DNA from: Daucus carota subsp. sativus
Lineage: Eukaryota > Streptophyta > Magnoliopsida > Apiales > Apiaceae
Reading direction: 5' to 3'
Assembly: GCF_001625215.2 (NCBI RefSeq)
Contig: NC_030383.2
Span: 40,668,380-40,732,379, forward strand
DNA length: 64,000 nucleotides
The position numbers and the translations under genes were made by a program. Shown one piece after another: positions 39,297 to 52,013 of the stretch. The notes beneath the pieces were generated by a model. The model saw only the letters and a program-made list of their open reading frames with translations. It was not told the DNA's origin and made no database searches. How positions within the stretch are numbered: position 1 is the first letter of the stretch; each line of letters starts with the position of its first letter.

Positions 39297-39929
39297 GTCA
39301 GATCCTATCATTGTACTAGCTTTACCATTATACGCAAGTCATTTTATCTGCAACTTTGTATCTCAAGCATATAGAATTCTATCTGATTCTGCATCAATTT
39401 AATCAAAAGTCAAGCTCCCAGACTTTTTACACTAGTACATTCCATAAACCACACATCATATCGATCTGTTACATTCGTGTTTGTGTTCTGTTTTAGTAGC
39501 TGGTAAGGTGCCTTAAATATTATCCTCACAGATTAGAACAGAAATTGAGGGCCTGCTTCTCAAAGCTTAGAGCCTTAGTCCATATATTGCACCAGTAACA
39601 TGATCAAAAGGTCGACGAGCAAGTGACTTCCTAGAAATATATTCAAATATATGTAAGTCGTAACCATACATTCATTTACATACTCTCTAGCTACGAATCC
39701 TGAGCTTCTGTGGAAACATAACTACCATCCGCACAATATGTGGTGACAACCTACTTCGTAAAGATGAGAAATATATAGACAACTGCGTTGACTGAGAACA
39801 CCTTAAGGTAGGGGTGCAGAGATTGAAAAACATTGCAGGCATGTAGCTAATGAAGAAGATACGAGAGAAACTTGAGGTAATTTTATGTTCCTCCTTTCTT
39901 TTCCTCTGATTTCCTTCTAGCTAATCAAA
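39297..39929. other. Spacer between Pcc1 remnant and ABIL gene
   Basis: Nothing recognisable. It presumably contains the 3'UTR of the minus-strand ABIL gene next to 39930. Confidence 0.4.
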
Positions 39930-42033
39930 TCAGTATTCATCCAGATATGTGTATAGTGTATCATCTTTCTTTAGTCTGCGTTTAGTAAGCAACGCCTTAA
40001 GCAGACGTTTACTTTTGCTGGGAATATGATCGCTCACTTTGAAATTCTCTCCATCCACATTGTGACGCATTGAAACTGATTTTCGAGACTCCAAAAGATA
40101 CTGATGGAAATAAAAGAGAACAAGATCAATGACCATCACATGACCGATTAAATTTAACAACGTTTATGCTTAGGAAAGAATCTTTAAAAAAAGAAGATAA
40201 GATAAGGTTATTCACCGGACCAGATGTCCTTTACTTTCAATGAGGTATACTAGAGAGATGGAAAAATTAGTACATACCCCTTGTCTTAAGTTTGGGGTGG
40301 TAGGCCGACTGAGATTTGGTGTGGTTGATCTTGAGTTTGGAGTGCCAGATCTTGAATTTGGTGATGCTGGCCTGCTAGAGAAGGATCCAAAACGTAGAAG
40401 AGGGAATCGATGTGGTGAAACTGTTCGCTTCTCTGTTTCAGAAGGATTGACAATTAGTCATGTATTGAACATCAGAAGAACTCTAGTAATACAAATATAA
40501 CACAAGGAAGTTAAGTTATGAAGATTTCGATTATGCAAGATTTGGTGCTGAGTAAACCTAAATGTCTTTTTGACACGTTCCCGCTGATTATTAAACTCTG
40601 ATGTTGCTGTGATGGTGTTGAAGGTGATGGGGAACGCTCCCTTCTGAGAGTCACACGAACAAAGAGTGTAAATATTGGTACTTCACAATCATTTGGATGG
40701 TACTAAATGCATACATAATAATCTTGGAGCCAAGAAAGAAAGAGCTTCATATCTTGTGCCTGTAGTTACCTGAATGATGATGTTGGTGTTTCTGTGACTG
40801 TAGCTCGAATAGCTATAAGGAAACATTCAGCTCACAAGTAAATATTGGTTGGAAAAAAAACCTAGAATCTGAGGAATAGAATCATTAGCAGATAAGCTAT
40901 ACCATTCTTTAATTCACGCCAGTCATCTTGATCATCAAGATTACATCCTTCGTACTTTGCTTTACTTTTGTTTCCACCATGCATGGTCGTTCCAACTGAA
41001 GGAAGCATGAAACAAGAACATTATCCATAATGTCCCAACATGAAGATAGATAGAAACAAGTACAAGAGTTAATAGAAAATCAATCTTCAGATAAAAATTG
41101 AGTTACTGAGAAAGAGATGTCATTGCCTGGCAAGATATAATGCTTATGGTGCTTGGGAGTACTAATCACTAGTGACTGCTGGGAGAGGCCTTCTCGATCA
41201 ATATATGTCTGGCATGTCCGTAGTCGCTGACATGTATCAGATCAAGAGAATCGAGGATCAACAACTCAGAACAATGTCAATTGCATTAACATCAAAGAAC
41301 TCAGAGATTTATAAAGGAATTTCAGATATGACACCTGTTCAATTTGTGAAACTCGGATATCTGTTACAGAAACTTCATCAATTTTCTCACTCAGGAGATC
41401 ATTAACCTTGTAGGATACAGACCCCAGATGGTCTACAGTACTCACAAGCGCTTTAATAGTGTAAGCTTTCAACGCGTCGACTGCTCTGCAAGAAGTTGGA
41501 GTAAAGGCTTTCAATCTAAGTTTGAGTACAGGACAACATTAAGTCCGAGCTTAATATGCAGGCGTTTTAAGTACTCACATCTGTTTAGATCCGTCATTGG
41601 TGAATGATTTCTCAAAATACTTCGCAGCCAAGTACAGCTGATTTCTCAGGTTCTTCAAATCCTGTAGAAATTTTGATAACAACTTCATGTCAATTGTCAA
41701 TTATAGAAGTTGTCAAGTATCCAGGTCACTAAAATGAGCAAAAACATAATGTCCTATGGTCTAAATATCCTTCCAAACCATGATTACATATTCCTACATG
41801 CTTAGGCAGACCTTAATCAAATGGTAAAATGCGTTGTAATTAAGACGATGAATTCACTCTGCAGAGTTTTTAGGATAATGCTATGAGATGTAGAATGCAG
41901 AACAGAATAACTGACAATGGACAACCTCAAGACTGTTGGAAAAGAGCAAACTCTGGTGCATAGAAACTTCATCGTAGTTGGCTGGTTCCGGGGGTAGGCG
42001 AATCGATGCAGATGCCGATGCCATTGTTTCCAT
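39930..42033 (-). CDS. ABI-like (ABIL) subunit of the SCAR/WAVE complex
   Basis: Abl-interactor homologue that joins SCAR, BRK1, NAP1 and PIR1/SRA1 to activate ARP2/3 actin nucleation, which shapes trichomes and pavement cells. Nine exons: 42033-41926, 41661-41579, 41485-41335, 41226-41127, 40995-40903, 40812-40770, 40643-40558, 40432-40278, 40100-39930. They are in phase and give 329 aa; Arabidopsis ABIL1-4 are about 280-330 aa. The N-terminal conserved region reads [20 protein letters not shown], then [17 protein letters not shown] and [17 protein letters not shown]. The middle is proline/serine-rich with a repeated TPNSRS/TPNLS pattern, and the C-terminus is basic ([11 protein letters not shown]) ending TLYTYLDEY, the family's usual end. 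The intron after exon 4 uses a GC donor (41126-41125). An extra exon near 40240 was considered and does not fit the phase. Confidence 0.92.
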
Positions 42034-45000
42034 TCTTTAGTTGTAAAATCTCCTTCCTGCAGCAACCATTCCCAGAAATTGAATTACACCCCAAAAACTA
42101 ATTCATAACTATATTGAAAGCTGACCAAGACTAGATATAAATATGCACTATAATCTTACATAAATTATCCCTAACATTATGAAACTGCATTTACAGAGTA
42201 AAATCGACGAAACAAGTTGTTCTTCAAAGCATAAGCACAGCTAAAAATGAATATGGCTTGGATTAAACTTACTAGCTTGAAAAGGCTCTATCCACTCAAC
42301 CATGGTATACATAAAAATGGTCCCTCTAACATGAGCGGACAAGGTCTACGTACATCGGACCCTCCCGAACATTTCAAAATATTACAGTACTAAATCACTA
42401 TGCAATGCAACTCCCAGAGAATTCAGTCATCAACTAAAAAAACCCAAGTGATGAAAAAGAAGAGAGAATGAAAAACTTACTATAATGCTGAGCAGGTGAG
42501 AAAGCAAGAAGAATGCCAAATGAGTCTTGCAGGTCAAATGAGAAACAGAAGAAACAGCAATAACACAACTAAAGAAAGAGGCTCCACATTCATTAGTATT
42601 AAAACAATTCAAGAATTGACTTTAACATAACCAAAAGAAACTCAAAAAGTGTAAGGGCTGAAACATACTACATTACATTCCATTGAGGCAAGCACGTAGG
42701 TGTAGAAGAGTATAAAATATAGGAATCCTAAGAGGGTGATGACAATGACCATGAAAATGAAGATTTGTGTTGCATGCACTCTCTCCCCACTAGGGCTATT
42801 CTTTAAACTTAACTGCACTCTGGCCCTCCACAGCCCATCCTTTTTGTTTTTGTTAATACTTGTCAATTGTCTACTCCTTGCCAACTTTGTCTCTTTTCTC
42901 ATCATTGCCTTGTCCTCCATTGCATTATTATTTTCCAAATAACAAATATATATCAAGTATCTCACTCATTTTCGGGTTCTCATTTGAACACATCCATTAT
43001 CGAGTCTAAAAGATCATACTCGGCTCAAATTCGTTAGAGGTAATTAAAGATAATATTTTCCGAGAAAAGAAAAAGATAACTTGATAAGTCTTGATTTCGT
43101 AATTACGTGTAACAATTTTTATGTACATTAATTAAGATGGTTTTATCCAATATCTTGCAAAATTATTCATAAAAAAACACAGGCTTTTGAAAAATTGAGG
43201 AATGTTGTAAAAATAATTAGTTATGATTAAGCCTGCAGAAAGGTGTGGCGTGCATAGCAAAAAGATGTCACCCCCTTTGTTGTAAGCACACGTCAAATGA
43301 AGTCGGACAATTTTAACATGTAGTAAAATTCACGGTAAACGAGCTAAACTGGCTTTATGTTATGCGATTGTAAAAGAAAATAAGAGAGCACAAAAACTCA
43401 TTGATCTCAACTGCATAAGATGCTGTTGGAACGTTTTTCACCTGCAGACATAGGGGTAAATTATTGGGGGTCACACATTCTTAGCGGCAAGAGGCTAGCT
43501 ACCAGCTAGGGAAGGTGAGATTGGACCACCAAACAACTTTCCGGACCCGTGAGCACTACTATCTACTCTGCGCTAAGAGGAGCGGAAACTGTTTTTGGCT
43601 TGTATTTTTCGTCACTTGTTTAGGTAAATAATCGGAAACATTTTTACGAAGTTAGAATGTTTTTCTTTCAGAGCTCTTATTTATTTTCCAAACATTTTAT
43701 CAATTTATTTATTTCTAATTTTTAATTTATTTTTTTATATTAAACAAGAAGTAACTTTTTAAAAAAAATTGCCCAAACAGTGAAGCCCAGAATAAATTGC
43801 ATTAGGAGAGCGATGAATTTTGTGAATATTTTGAGTTTGATTTGTTTTGAATTATTGCCAAGACATATATTGTTTTTATTTGTAAATTATTTTGGTTCAA
43901 TGATTTTTGAATTTTGGTCGGAGCTGAATAGCGGATATAATAATATTAGCGAACTTTTATAGTTTAACAATTATTTGGAAAGTGGAATGTGGAGCTAATT
44001 TGAAAATACTCGATGGAAGATAAATAGTTGTGAGTAATTAGTGGCGTGAATGGCTGGCAGGACCTACAAACAAGGAATAAAATGAGTAGACGGCTACCAG
44101 AAAGTGTGATTTGGGCCTCTGAAAAACAAATTCTGTAGATGATAGACGTAGACGGTAGACCCCACACTAATATTTTCATCGAGTAGGTAAGTATTTGTTG
44201 GGCTTTGGCTCTGTCTCCCCACTACACAATTTGTCCAATTGGACTTCGATGATATTTTTCTCCGCCAAGTAGAGACCCTTGATATAATATAGCGTAAATA
44301 TTGTAATTAGAAAAATAATTTTAATCTTAGGATCGTTTGGTTCGTGCGTTAATATTTGAATTTTGTTTATTTCAAACTTATTATGATGTGAATTTTTTTT
44401 TCATTATGAGTTTTGTTCATTATAAATTCAGATATGATATTTTGATGTCAATTTCTTTTTTTTTAAAACTCACATTTTAAACCCGAATGATACAATATGA
44501 CATATTCATAATCAAAGGAATATGGGTATGAGACATTGATTTGAGAAAATATATTTCTTTTATTTTAGTTTAATTTCATTATAATTATTATATGGAAATC
44601 GTTAACGGAAATAAAAGTAATGACCAGAAAAATATAAAAAAAATTTAAAATTTAAAATCAACTATGTTTATCCCATCATCCAACCAAATACGTGATATTA
44701 AAATTGATATCCGATTCACATATCGCTTTAGCTGATTTCTACGTTCAATCCCACGTCACTTCTCGAACTAAAACAATTCTTTATAGTAGTTGTTTTACTT
44801 TCGAACATCCCAGGATGATGTATGAACCAGAAGCAACGACTCATTTTTCATTTTATTTTGCTTGAAATGATAAATAAATTTGTAAGGGTTAATCAATAAG
44901 TAATCTCAAATGATATTCGGGTTCATCAGGTTTACCTGATTTTCAAATTTGTTCTTAAAATCACATCAATAATCGAGTCAGTCAGAGTTGAGTCAGTTAT

Positions 45001-45240
45001 ATTTAGGGTGGGCAGCTAGGCTCAAATTAACATTGGAATTAAGCTGAAAAAAATAGAGAAGTTAGCTTGCTTGCTGTGAAGGGATAAGATGCATAACTAT
45101 AATCATACACTACATAATTACATTTCCCCATCAACCATGTGCAATGGGTCCATACACAGATCATAAACTTTGAGAAAGAAAGAAAAAAAGCTAGTTTAAA
45201 CTAGTTTGTTTTCAAGTTTGCAGGTCCATACATGATAGAA
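42034..45240. other. Intergenic region upstream of ABIL, downstream of the coiled-coil gene
   Basis: It contains the ABIL promoter and leader (a leader intron is likely but not defined) and the 3' flank of the coiled-coil gene. Short ORFs in the 42.4-42.9 kb part have no family match. Around 44330-44720 a GGATCGTTTGGTTCG / CCAACCAAATACGTG pair hints at another MITE, but I could not define its ends. Confidence 0.4.
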
Positions 45241-47908
45241 CTACTTTCTTGGATGATTCATACCTTCACATGCCAAGGTCCCCTCAAGATCTCCTATTAT
45301 TTTTGAGATTCTTACTTCAACTCCTCTCTGAACATCCTTAAACAGGGTAATTAGGCTCTCTGCAAACCGGTGCATGTCGATGTCTGCATGCCCCTCAGGA
45401 TGCTCTGTAGCCCCTAATAGTCCAGTTTTGATCTTGGTTTGTATTTCCATCGATTTCTGTCCGGTGGCAACAATGTATCTCTGCAGCTGAAATGTGTCCT
45501 CTAGGAAGTGTTCTAGCTTCTTGGTTTCTTCCCTTTTTCTTGCAATGACACTACTTCCACTGCTCGCGTAAATCTCATTCTCATGCTGTAAATCATGCAC
45601 GCACATTATTTATGAGCAAACAAATTTATGTGAATAAGTTGGTGATGTGTCAGTCTGAGGTGATTATATATTAAAATGTAGATTTTAGTAGGCATACCAT
45701 TTGCTTGCAGAGATCATCAATCTTTCCTTGGAGAGACAGATATCGGCTGACTTGTTTATCTAGAAATGAAATCAACATAAGGACTCCCTTTGTCTTCGAG
45801 TGATCAATATCCTTGGCTCCCCTGTCTTCAGGATTTTCAACCTTTCCTGTCAGTCTCTCGAACAGGAGCAATTGCTGTTTTATTCTCTTGATTTTGAATG
45901 AAACCCCAAGAGCGTTAAGATCCATCTTCCATGAATTGTTATCATTTTTTGTACTCAAAAGTTGGCTATCTGACGCTAACTTATCATCATTTATGACCAT
46001 TGCATTGTTATGGGCTCCTTGAATGGAACTTGGATCCAAAATCACAACTTTCTCTTCTTGAAAGTCCTCTGCTGGAGAGGGGGCCATCAGAATGATGTCC
46101 TTAGAGTAGTCTTTTACCGGGACAGCAGATTCTATCTTAGTGCCAACCACCCGAGACAATGTTGTTTCATACTCTTTATCTCCAGGCCTGCTCTTAACAA
46201 TTTTCACGTTGGACCAAATTGTATCACCAGTTATAGAAAGATCCTGTGAAGATGAGCTTGAGTTTGATCTCCTTAAACTCGGATGTTTTAATTGCAATAT
46301 TGATGCCTCTTTCAATGACTGTAATTCTGCTTCTCGGTTCAAAAACAAGGCTTCCAATTGGAGGTTTTCTTGTCTGATATGTGAGAGCTCAAGATTGAGA
46401 CCTTCAATATGAGTTTGGAGCCGCTTCAACTCAAGTTCCATGCTCAGTGAACGCCAATGACAACTTTCTAGTTTTTCATCCTTCAGTCTCATTTGTTCAG
46501 CAAAGGCATCTATTTCTTTATGATGCCTTTGCTCAAATGCAGTTGCATATTTTTCTGCTTCGAATCGAACCCAGCCCTCCATTTGTTTGAAATCTGCTAC
46601 AAGACTTAACATGATGAACATATATACAAAACGAAAATATAACAATTTAAGATAGAGTGAAAGAGAGAAAAGTACATTCAAAATGCAAAATGCCATATTA
46701 CCTAATTCCTCAGTTCCAGAGGGTTTGTATACATCAGATGAGGAGCAGGAATATTTTTGCTCATCTTGAAGTTCAGGTTGTTCATACTCAATTAGTGCAG
46801 TTTCTACCGATCTAGTTCTTCCTAATTGAGTTGTAGTTGTACTAAAAGGCATCCCCATTCCATTCAAAGAAGCCTCAAGTTTGGACTTAGCATGTTTAGA
46901 CAACATACTTCTTAATGAATGCCTTTCATGCTTCGCTTCAGAAGCTGTCCTCCACCTTTCTGTTTCCAGCTCAGCTTGCTTTCTCTTGGTCTTTGATAGT
47001 TTCACTTCCTTCAACAGCATTTGCTTCTCTTCCGTATCCAATTTAGATTTCCTTAACATAGCAGACAAAATTGTATCCTTTTGTTCCAAGTCCTTGCGCA
47101 TTCTAATAAGTTCCATGGATAGTTTTTGAGTCATCGACACAGATTGTTCCTTCTGCTCCAAAACTGAGTCAAGGTCTTGTTTTGCTGCTTCAACTTGTCT
47201 GACAGCCCGACCCATCTCAGCTTCAAGCTGGCGCTGGGTAGACACTAACTCAATTAAAGCAGTTTTGTGCTTCCATATCTCGGTTGAATGCTCTTCAACT
47301 ACATTTTTTGCAGCCTCTCTCAGTTCCTCAGCAACCGAATTAGCCTCCTTTAGTTTTTCTTCAAGATCCAAATTCTTCTGCAGCTGCTCCTTTATTGAAT
47401 TTTCTTTAGACTGAAGAAGAAGCTCCTTCTCCTGTAACTGTACATTGAGTTCTCTGATAACTTCATCTTTATTCTTTTCAAGACTTCTTAATTCATGAAG
47501 AAGAGCTCCAACTTGATGCTGAAGCTTCTTTCTTACACCGAACCAGCTCTGCTCTTGTGTAGCAAAAATACTAACTACTTTCTCATTGGCCTTTGCATCT
47601 TCACTTCTCCTACTCTTTAACTCCTCTATTTCTCTCTCCGCACTCTCCAGTTTATCGACAAGTTCTAACCTCACCCTATTATACACTTCCTTCCTAATAC
47701 TCCAAACAAGCAATCCCAAAAGCTGAGCACCCCCATCAAGTATTCTTTTTCTTGGTTCAGACCATCTCTTGCCATCTAAATTAGGCTCCAACAAGAGCCT
47801 AAGAGCAAACAATGCACAAGAAGCACCCAACAGAACAGGGCTCGAATTATCAGTTCTATGTTGAGATACAATCAAACATAAACCTCCTGAAACAGCCTCA
47901 TCACCCAT
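45241..47908 (-). CDS. Long coiled-coil protein with hydrophobic N-terminus
   Basis: Three exons: 47908-46702, 46596-45698 and 45585-45241, giving 816 aa. The intron at 46701-46597 is proved by the sudden non-coiled, phenylalanine-rich read-through it would otherwise insert. Residues about 20-45 hold a hydrophobic segment (SSPVLLGASCALFALRLLL), a possible membrane anchor. From about 80 to 350 the sequence is almost continuous heptad coiled coil rich in E, K, L and Q, with a second coil at about 410-500, a serine-rich linker and a third coil near the C-terminus. This is the plant family loosely labelled intracellular transport/USO1-like or ribonuclease P p38-related (At5g53020 from memory); neither label is backed by function. 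Coiled-coil length suggests a tether or scaffold, which is inference. Confidence 0.8.
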
Positions 47909-48330
47909 TTACTCAATTGCAGAATATCCCACCTCAAGATATAATAAAAATGCGAAATTTTCCTACTGCAAAGTTAACCAAAATTGTAAATTTCAATTCC
48001 TGAGAAAAATAGACCTCTGATCAGGACTAGCAGTTAACAAAATTAAGCTAGAGTTTTAACAGAAATAAAAGTAAATCAAGAATCTTTAGAGGCACAAAGG
48101 AGTAATGCCTACTGTGTAAGACAACAAAGACTCATTCATACAACATATCAAGAATAACAAAAGTCTTTATGACAGGACTCACCAGATTCAAGTGCTTAAG
48201 AACTCAGCAACCTGAACCACAAGAACTGAATAGCAGCTCCCAAGAATCAGGGAACACTCAACTGCAAATTCTTATAAGTTTTCTGGGAAAAATGGGAAAG
48301 TTTCAATACAACTCTGTGAGTGTATGCTTG

Positions 48331-48518
48331 TAGGGCTGTTAACGAAACGAATATTTAATGAAATATTCGGTATTCGAATTCGTTTAACATTATTCGTATT
48401 CGTTTGTTAACAAATACAAATACGAATTCAAATCTTAAAAAATATTCGGTTTGTTAACGAATACAAATTCGAATAGATAAATATTCGTATTCGCTATTCG
48501 TTTAATTATTCGGAAATT

Positions 48519-48557
<39 letters not shown>

Positions 48558-49015
48558 TTATATTATATAGAAAAATATTATATTTTTATTTAATAAGATT
48601 ATGTACCGGTAAGGGGAGCTCTTCTAGTTATAGTCACAGACCGACAAATCAGAAACAAAATGTCACACCTTCTGGTTTATCCAGATTTGTTCAATCAGTA
48701 ATATGAATTTTATATTATTTGAGTTGGATGACTGTAGTCTGTATTATTAGTACTTTTTATAGTTTGCTTGAATTGGTAAAGTATGGGAGTTTATAACTTT
48801 TGTCACGTGTCAGCATTTTAGTTATTTTTTTTATTTTCTTTTAAATGAGTGCCTTAAACGAATATGAATAGTTCGTGAACTTAACCGAATACGAATACGA
48901 ATACAAATAACTATTCGGATAATAAACGAATACAAATCCGAATATGTATATTTAAACCGAATACAAATACAAAAACTATAGTATTCGTTTCGAATTCGTT
49001 TCGTTAACACCCCTA
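48331..49015. mobile_element. hAT-type MITE with 8-bp TSD
   Basis: 685 bp, from TAGGGCTGTTAACGAAACG to CGTTTCGTTAACACCCCTA, flanked by the perfect 8-bp duplication TATGCTTG (48323-48330 and 49016-49023). The subterminal regions are dense in ATTCG / CGAAT units on both arms, likely transposase-binding repeats. A TA microsatellite (about 48524-48552) lies inside. It sits about 0.4 kb upstream of the coiled-coil gene's start codon, so it may affect that promoter or leader. Confidence 0.93.
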
Positions 49016-50736
49016 TATGCTTGTATGATGGGTGATGTATGAGACTGCAAAATCAGTTTAAAAGTGAACATCTATAACTGAAAGCTGCAGAAAAAATCAA
49101 GAAACTGGCTCCTTTATTTCAGTGAAGACCAACAGTTGTGATAAATATAATATGAGGAGCAAATAACAGAATTCCTGGGGGCTTTGTCACCATTACCAAG
49201 CCTTCAAAAGTCAAGAAATATAAAATGCAAATTGGAATATTATATAACTGTATCATTCCAGGGTGTCTGAAGTTTGCCTAGTTGTATTTCCTTCTAATTA
49301 TTGTTTCTTAATTTCATCAATATTATGATTTATGAAAGAGAGACAGATTCCTAAGACAGGAAGACTGATTAAATGTCTCAACCACCAGCTCTTGTAATAA
49401 AACACCGTAATTTTATTTAGACGGAACTGATCCAGAACATTCGAATATTAGTCTTACACAAAAATGTCAAATGACAAAAATCTTAGAATGGTTCAGTTTT
49501 CCACTGTATACAGCAGAAATTTGAAATTAAGCCAAACCAAAAAAAATTCTTTAAGCATGCATGCACAAGTATTTAAATTTCTGTAATTGAACATTAAAAT
49601 CGAACTAAAAAACCACTACTTGTCAATCAAATAACCACAAATCAAAAATAGTAACAGCATGATCTAGAGATTCCACTTGGTTTATTAATTTAATTATATA
49701 AGTAAAAAAGCCAAAAGTACACATACAAGAGACATCTGGGGTCTGGTGAGAACAACTAAAAGAAAGCAAACAAAAGAAGGGATATCACTGTCAGAACATG
49801 AGCTTCAATAGTGTGATGATGAGGCCATATAAAAAACTGGGTTGGGTCAGCATGGGTCCAGATAAAGTAAAATGAATTTGGGTTGTTTTAATGTGAACCC
49901 ATGCATACATATTACATACAAATACAATGCATCTAAATATCTCATCAAGGTGCCAAGCTTATTTATTTTTCAACTTTAAAAGTCCCCAGGGCTTGGGTTT
50001 TTTTTTTTTTGGTTATTTTATCAAATAAGCAAATAGTGATGATTAGCACTAATCTATTCAATAAGAAAGTAGTTAAATTCAATGTACATACATATATAAT
50101 AATAAAATATAAATAATGTTTAGCCATCATATATTTCCCAGATCTGGCATTCGAATCTGTGATTGCTAAGTAAAAAATAGAGTATTAGTAAGAAACAAGC
50201 TATCACTTCTAGCATTTCCAAAGACGTTGGTTAAATTAGATCTATAATACATTATGTAAAATTTGCCGAACCTGTAAGACATTGTGCTTCAATGGTATTA
50301 GTTATATTGGTCGGTTATAATTTAAAAATAGTATGTTATTAATATTTAGATTGTTATAAATTGAATATATTAGTTTAATATGGTAATAAATAATATGTAA
50401 TCAGTGGGAAGGAGGAAAATAAATTATGGGAGATGACATGAAATTCGCTACAGATTCTGTAGCGGATCGACAAATATAGTCATCTATAGGGGATGGCTAT
50501 AATTATACACAAAGGGTTGCTGTGATTGCAGTTCTATTTTTTGTGAACATTGGTTATAAAATTTAATTTTGGAAAGCCACGTGGACTTTTAGCTAAGGGC
50601 TTATGAGAGTTGGAGATGCTCTTAGAAGCAATCGAAAGCTGTTTTTTCCTTACATTTCAGCTTCTATAAAAAAAAATTCATCAAAAATATTAAAATTTTA
50701 CAGAATAGCTCAAGCTATATATAATATATACATTAA

Positions 50737-51206
50737 GAGGGGTGTATTGAATTGTGATTTCAAAACATTTTTTTTTTTTTGCATTCATGAAATCCGAAGG
50801 TATTCGATTGGGATTGTTTGAAATCCATTAAAATCTTGAGGTATTCAATTGGGATTTTAAATTATGGTACAAAATCTCGTGATATTCAATTGGGATTTTA
50901 AATTATGCTATAAAATCTGATGGTATTCAATTGGGATTGTTTAAAATCCATTAAAATCAGATGATATTTAAATGCTGATGAATTTTTTTGGATTTCATAA
51001 AATGATGGATTTTGTGGCATTTTTCAGTGTATTTTAAATTTTTTGAAATCCCATCAAAATCAATGGGATTTTGAAGCATTGTGCTTAAATCCTATCAACT
51101 CCACGACATTTTATCAAGAATCCGCATAAAATCAAAATCGCATACAATCCATTAAAATCTATAAATTAAAAACAATTTATTAAAATCCCAATCGAATACA
51201 CCCTGA
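50737..51206 (+). mobile_element. Tourist-like MITE, same family as 27082-27545
   Basis: About 470 bp, beginning GAGGGGTGTATTGAATTG after TAA and ending ATCGAATACACCCTGA before TTA. The inside matches the inner element at 27082-27545 segment for segment, including the repeated GGTATTCAATTGGGATT units and CCACGACATTTTATCAAG. Confidence 0.85.
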
Positions 51207-52013
51207 TTATTATCTGATTTCTAAAACAACATTTCTGCAAAGGGTATAGTGACTCCCAACCGGATAAGTATTCTGATTATTTTAATTGTGATTCATATTT
51301 TAACTGAATGAATATGGAAAGCAATTCTTGTTTTTGGTAATTAAAGGTGATTGAAAATACAGGAATAATAATTAAATATAGAAGAATTGTATTAATAGTG
51401 TTATTCCTAAGAATCCAACTAACATGCAAACATGTGCACAGATTGCCATCCATTTCAACTTGTCTGGGTTCTACCCTCTCTGTTCTCCAGTTAAAGTAGG
51501 GTATTTTTGGAGAAAACAAATCTAAATCAAAACTCAAATCTAAATCCAATCTAACGCATATGAATTATTATAACTAACTTCCATCGTTAACTGAAAATCT
51601 TTTCAAATTCTAACAATGCCAGGGGAAACAGGACGGTCCTCAACTACATACGAATAAGACCCATAAACCGATTTTGACTAGGACCCGTGAACTTCAGGAC
51701 GTCCCCGTGATAGAACTAGTTGATTTGGTGACTAAAATTATTTTGATAACAATTTCAGGTTAATCTTAATTCGCACAATTTCAGTTTGATCTTATAATTC
51801 GCTTTGATTTTTATAGTATAGCACGTATTGAGCATAAACAAGAGTAATCTGAAGTTTAAACCAACATTCTCAATTCCCTTGTAGTATTTCTTTCACAAAC
51901 CAAGGCATTGAGCTCCAGAAAGGCCACAGAACCATAATACCAACCATATGCTGTCTAGAAGGGCGTCGAAATGCAATCAAGGCTTTGATTCACAGCTGAG
52001 AAGGGCGTCGAAA

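Larger units (their letters stand above)
47909..52013. other. Intergenic region between coiled-coil and phytolongin genes
   Basis: It contains the promoter and leader of the coiled-coil gene on the left, the hAT MITE (48331-49015), the Tourist-like MITE (50737-51206) and the 3' flank of the phytolongin. A T-run lies at 49999-50011. Otherwise the sequence is AT-rich with no supported gene. Confidence 0.45.

Noticed and set aside
40213-40252. Possible additional ABIL exon
   Set aside because: An acceptor and donor exist, but using them puts the last exon out of frame; direct joining of 40278 to 40100 is in phase and gives the conserved ESRKS...TYLDEY end.
46597-46701. Phenylalanine-rich membrane-like insert in the coiled-coil protein
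   Set aside because: It has a GT donor and AG acceptor, and removing it keeps the frame and rejoins coiled-coil sequence, so it is an intron.
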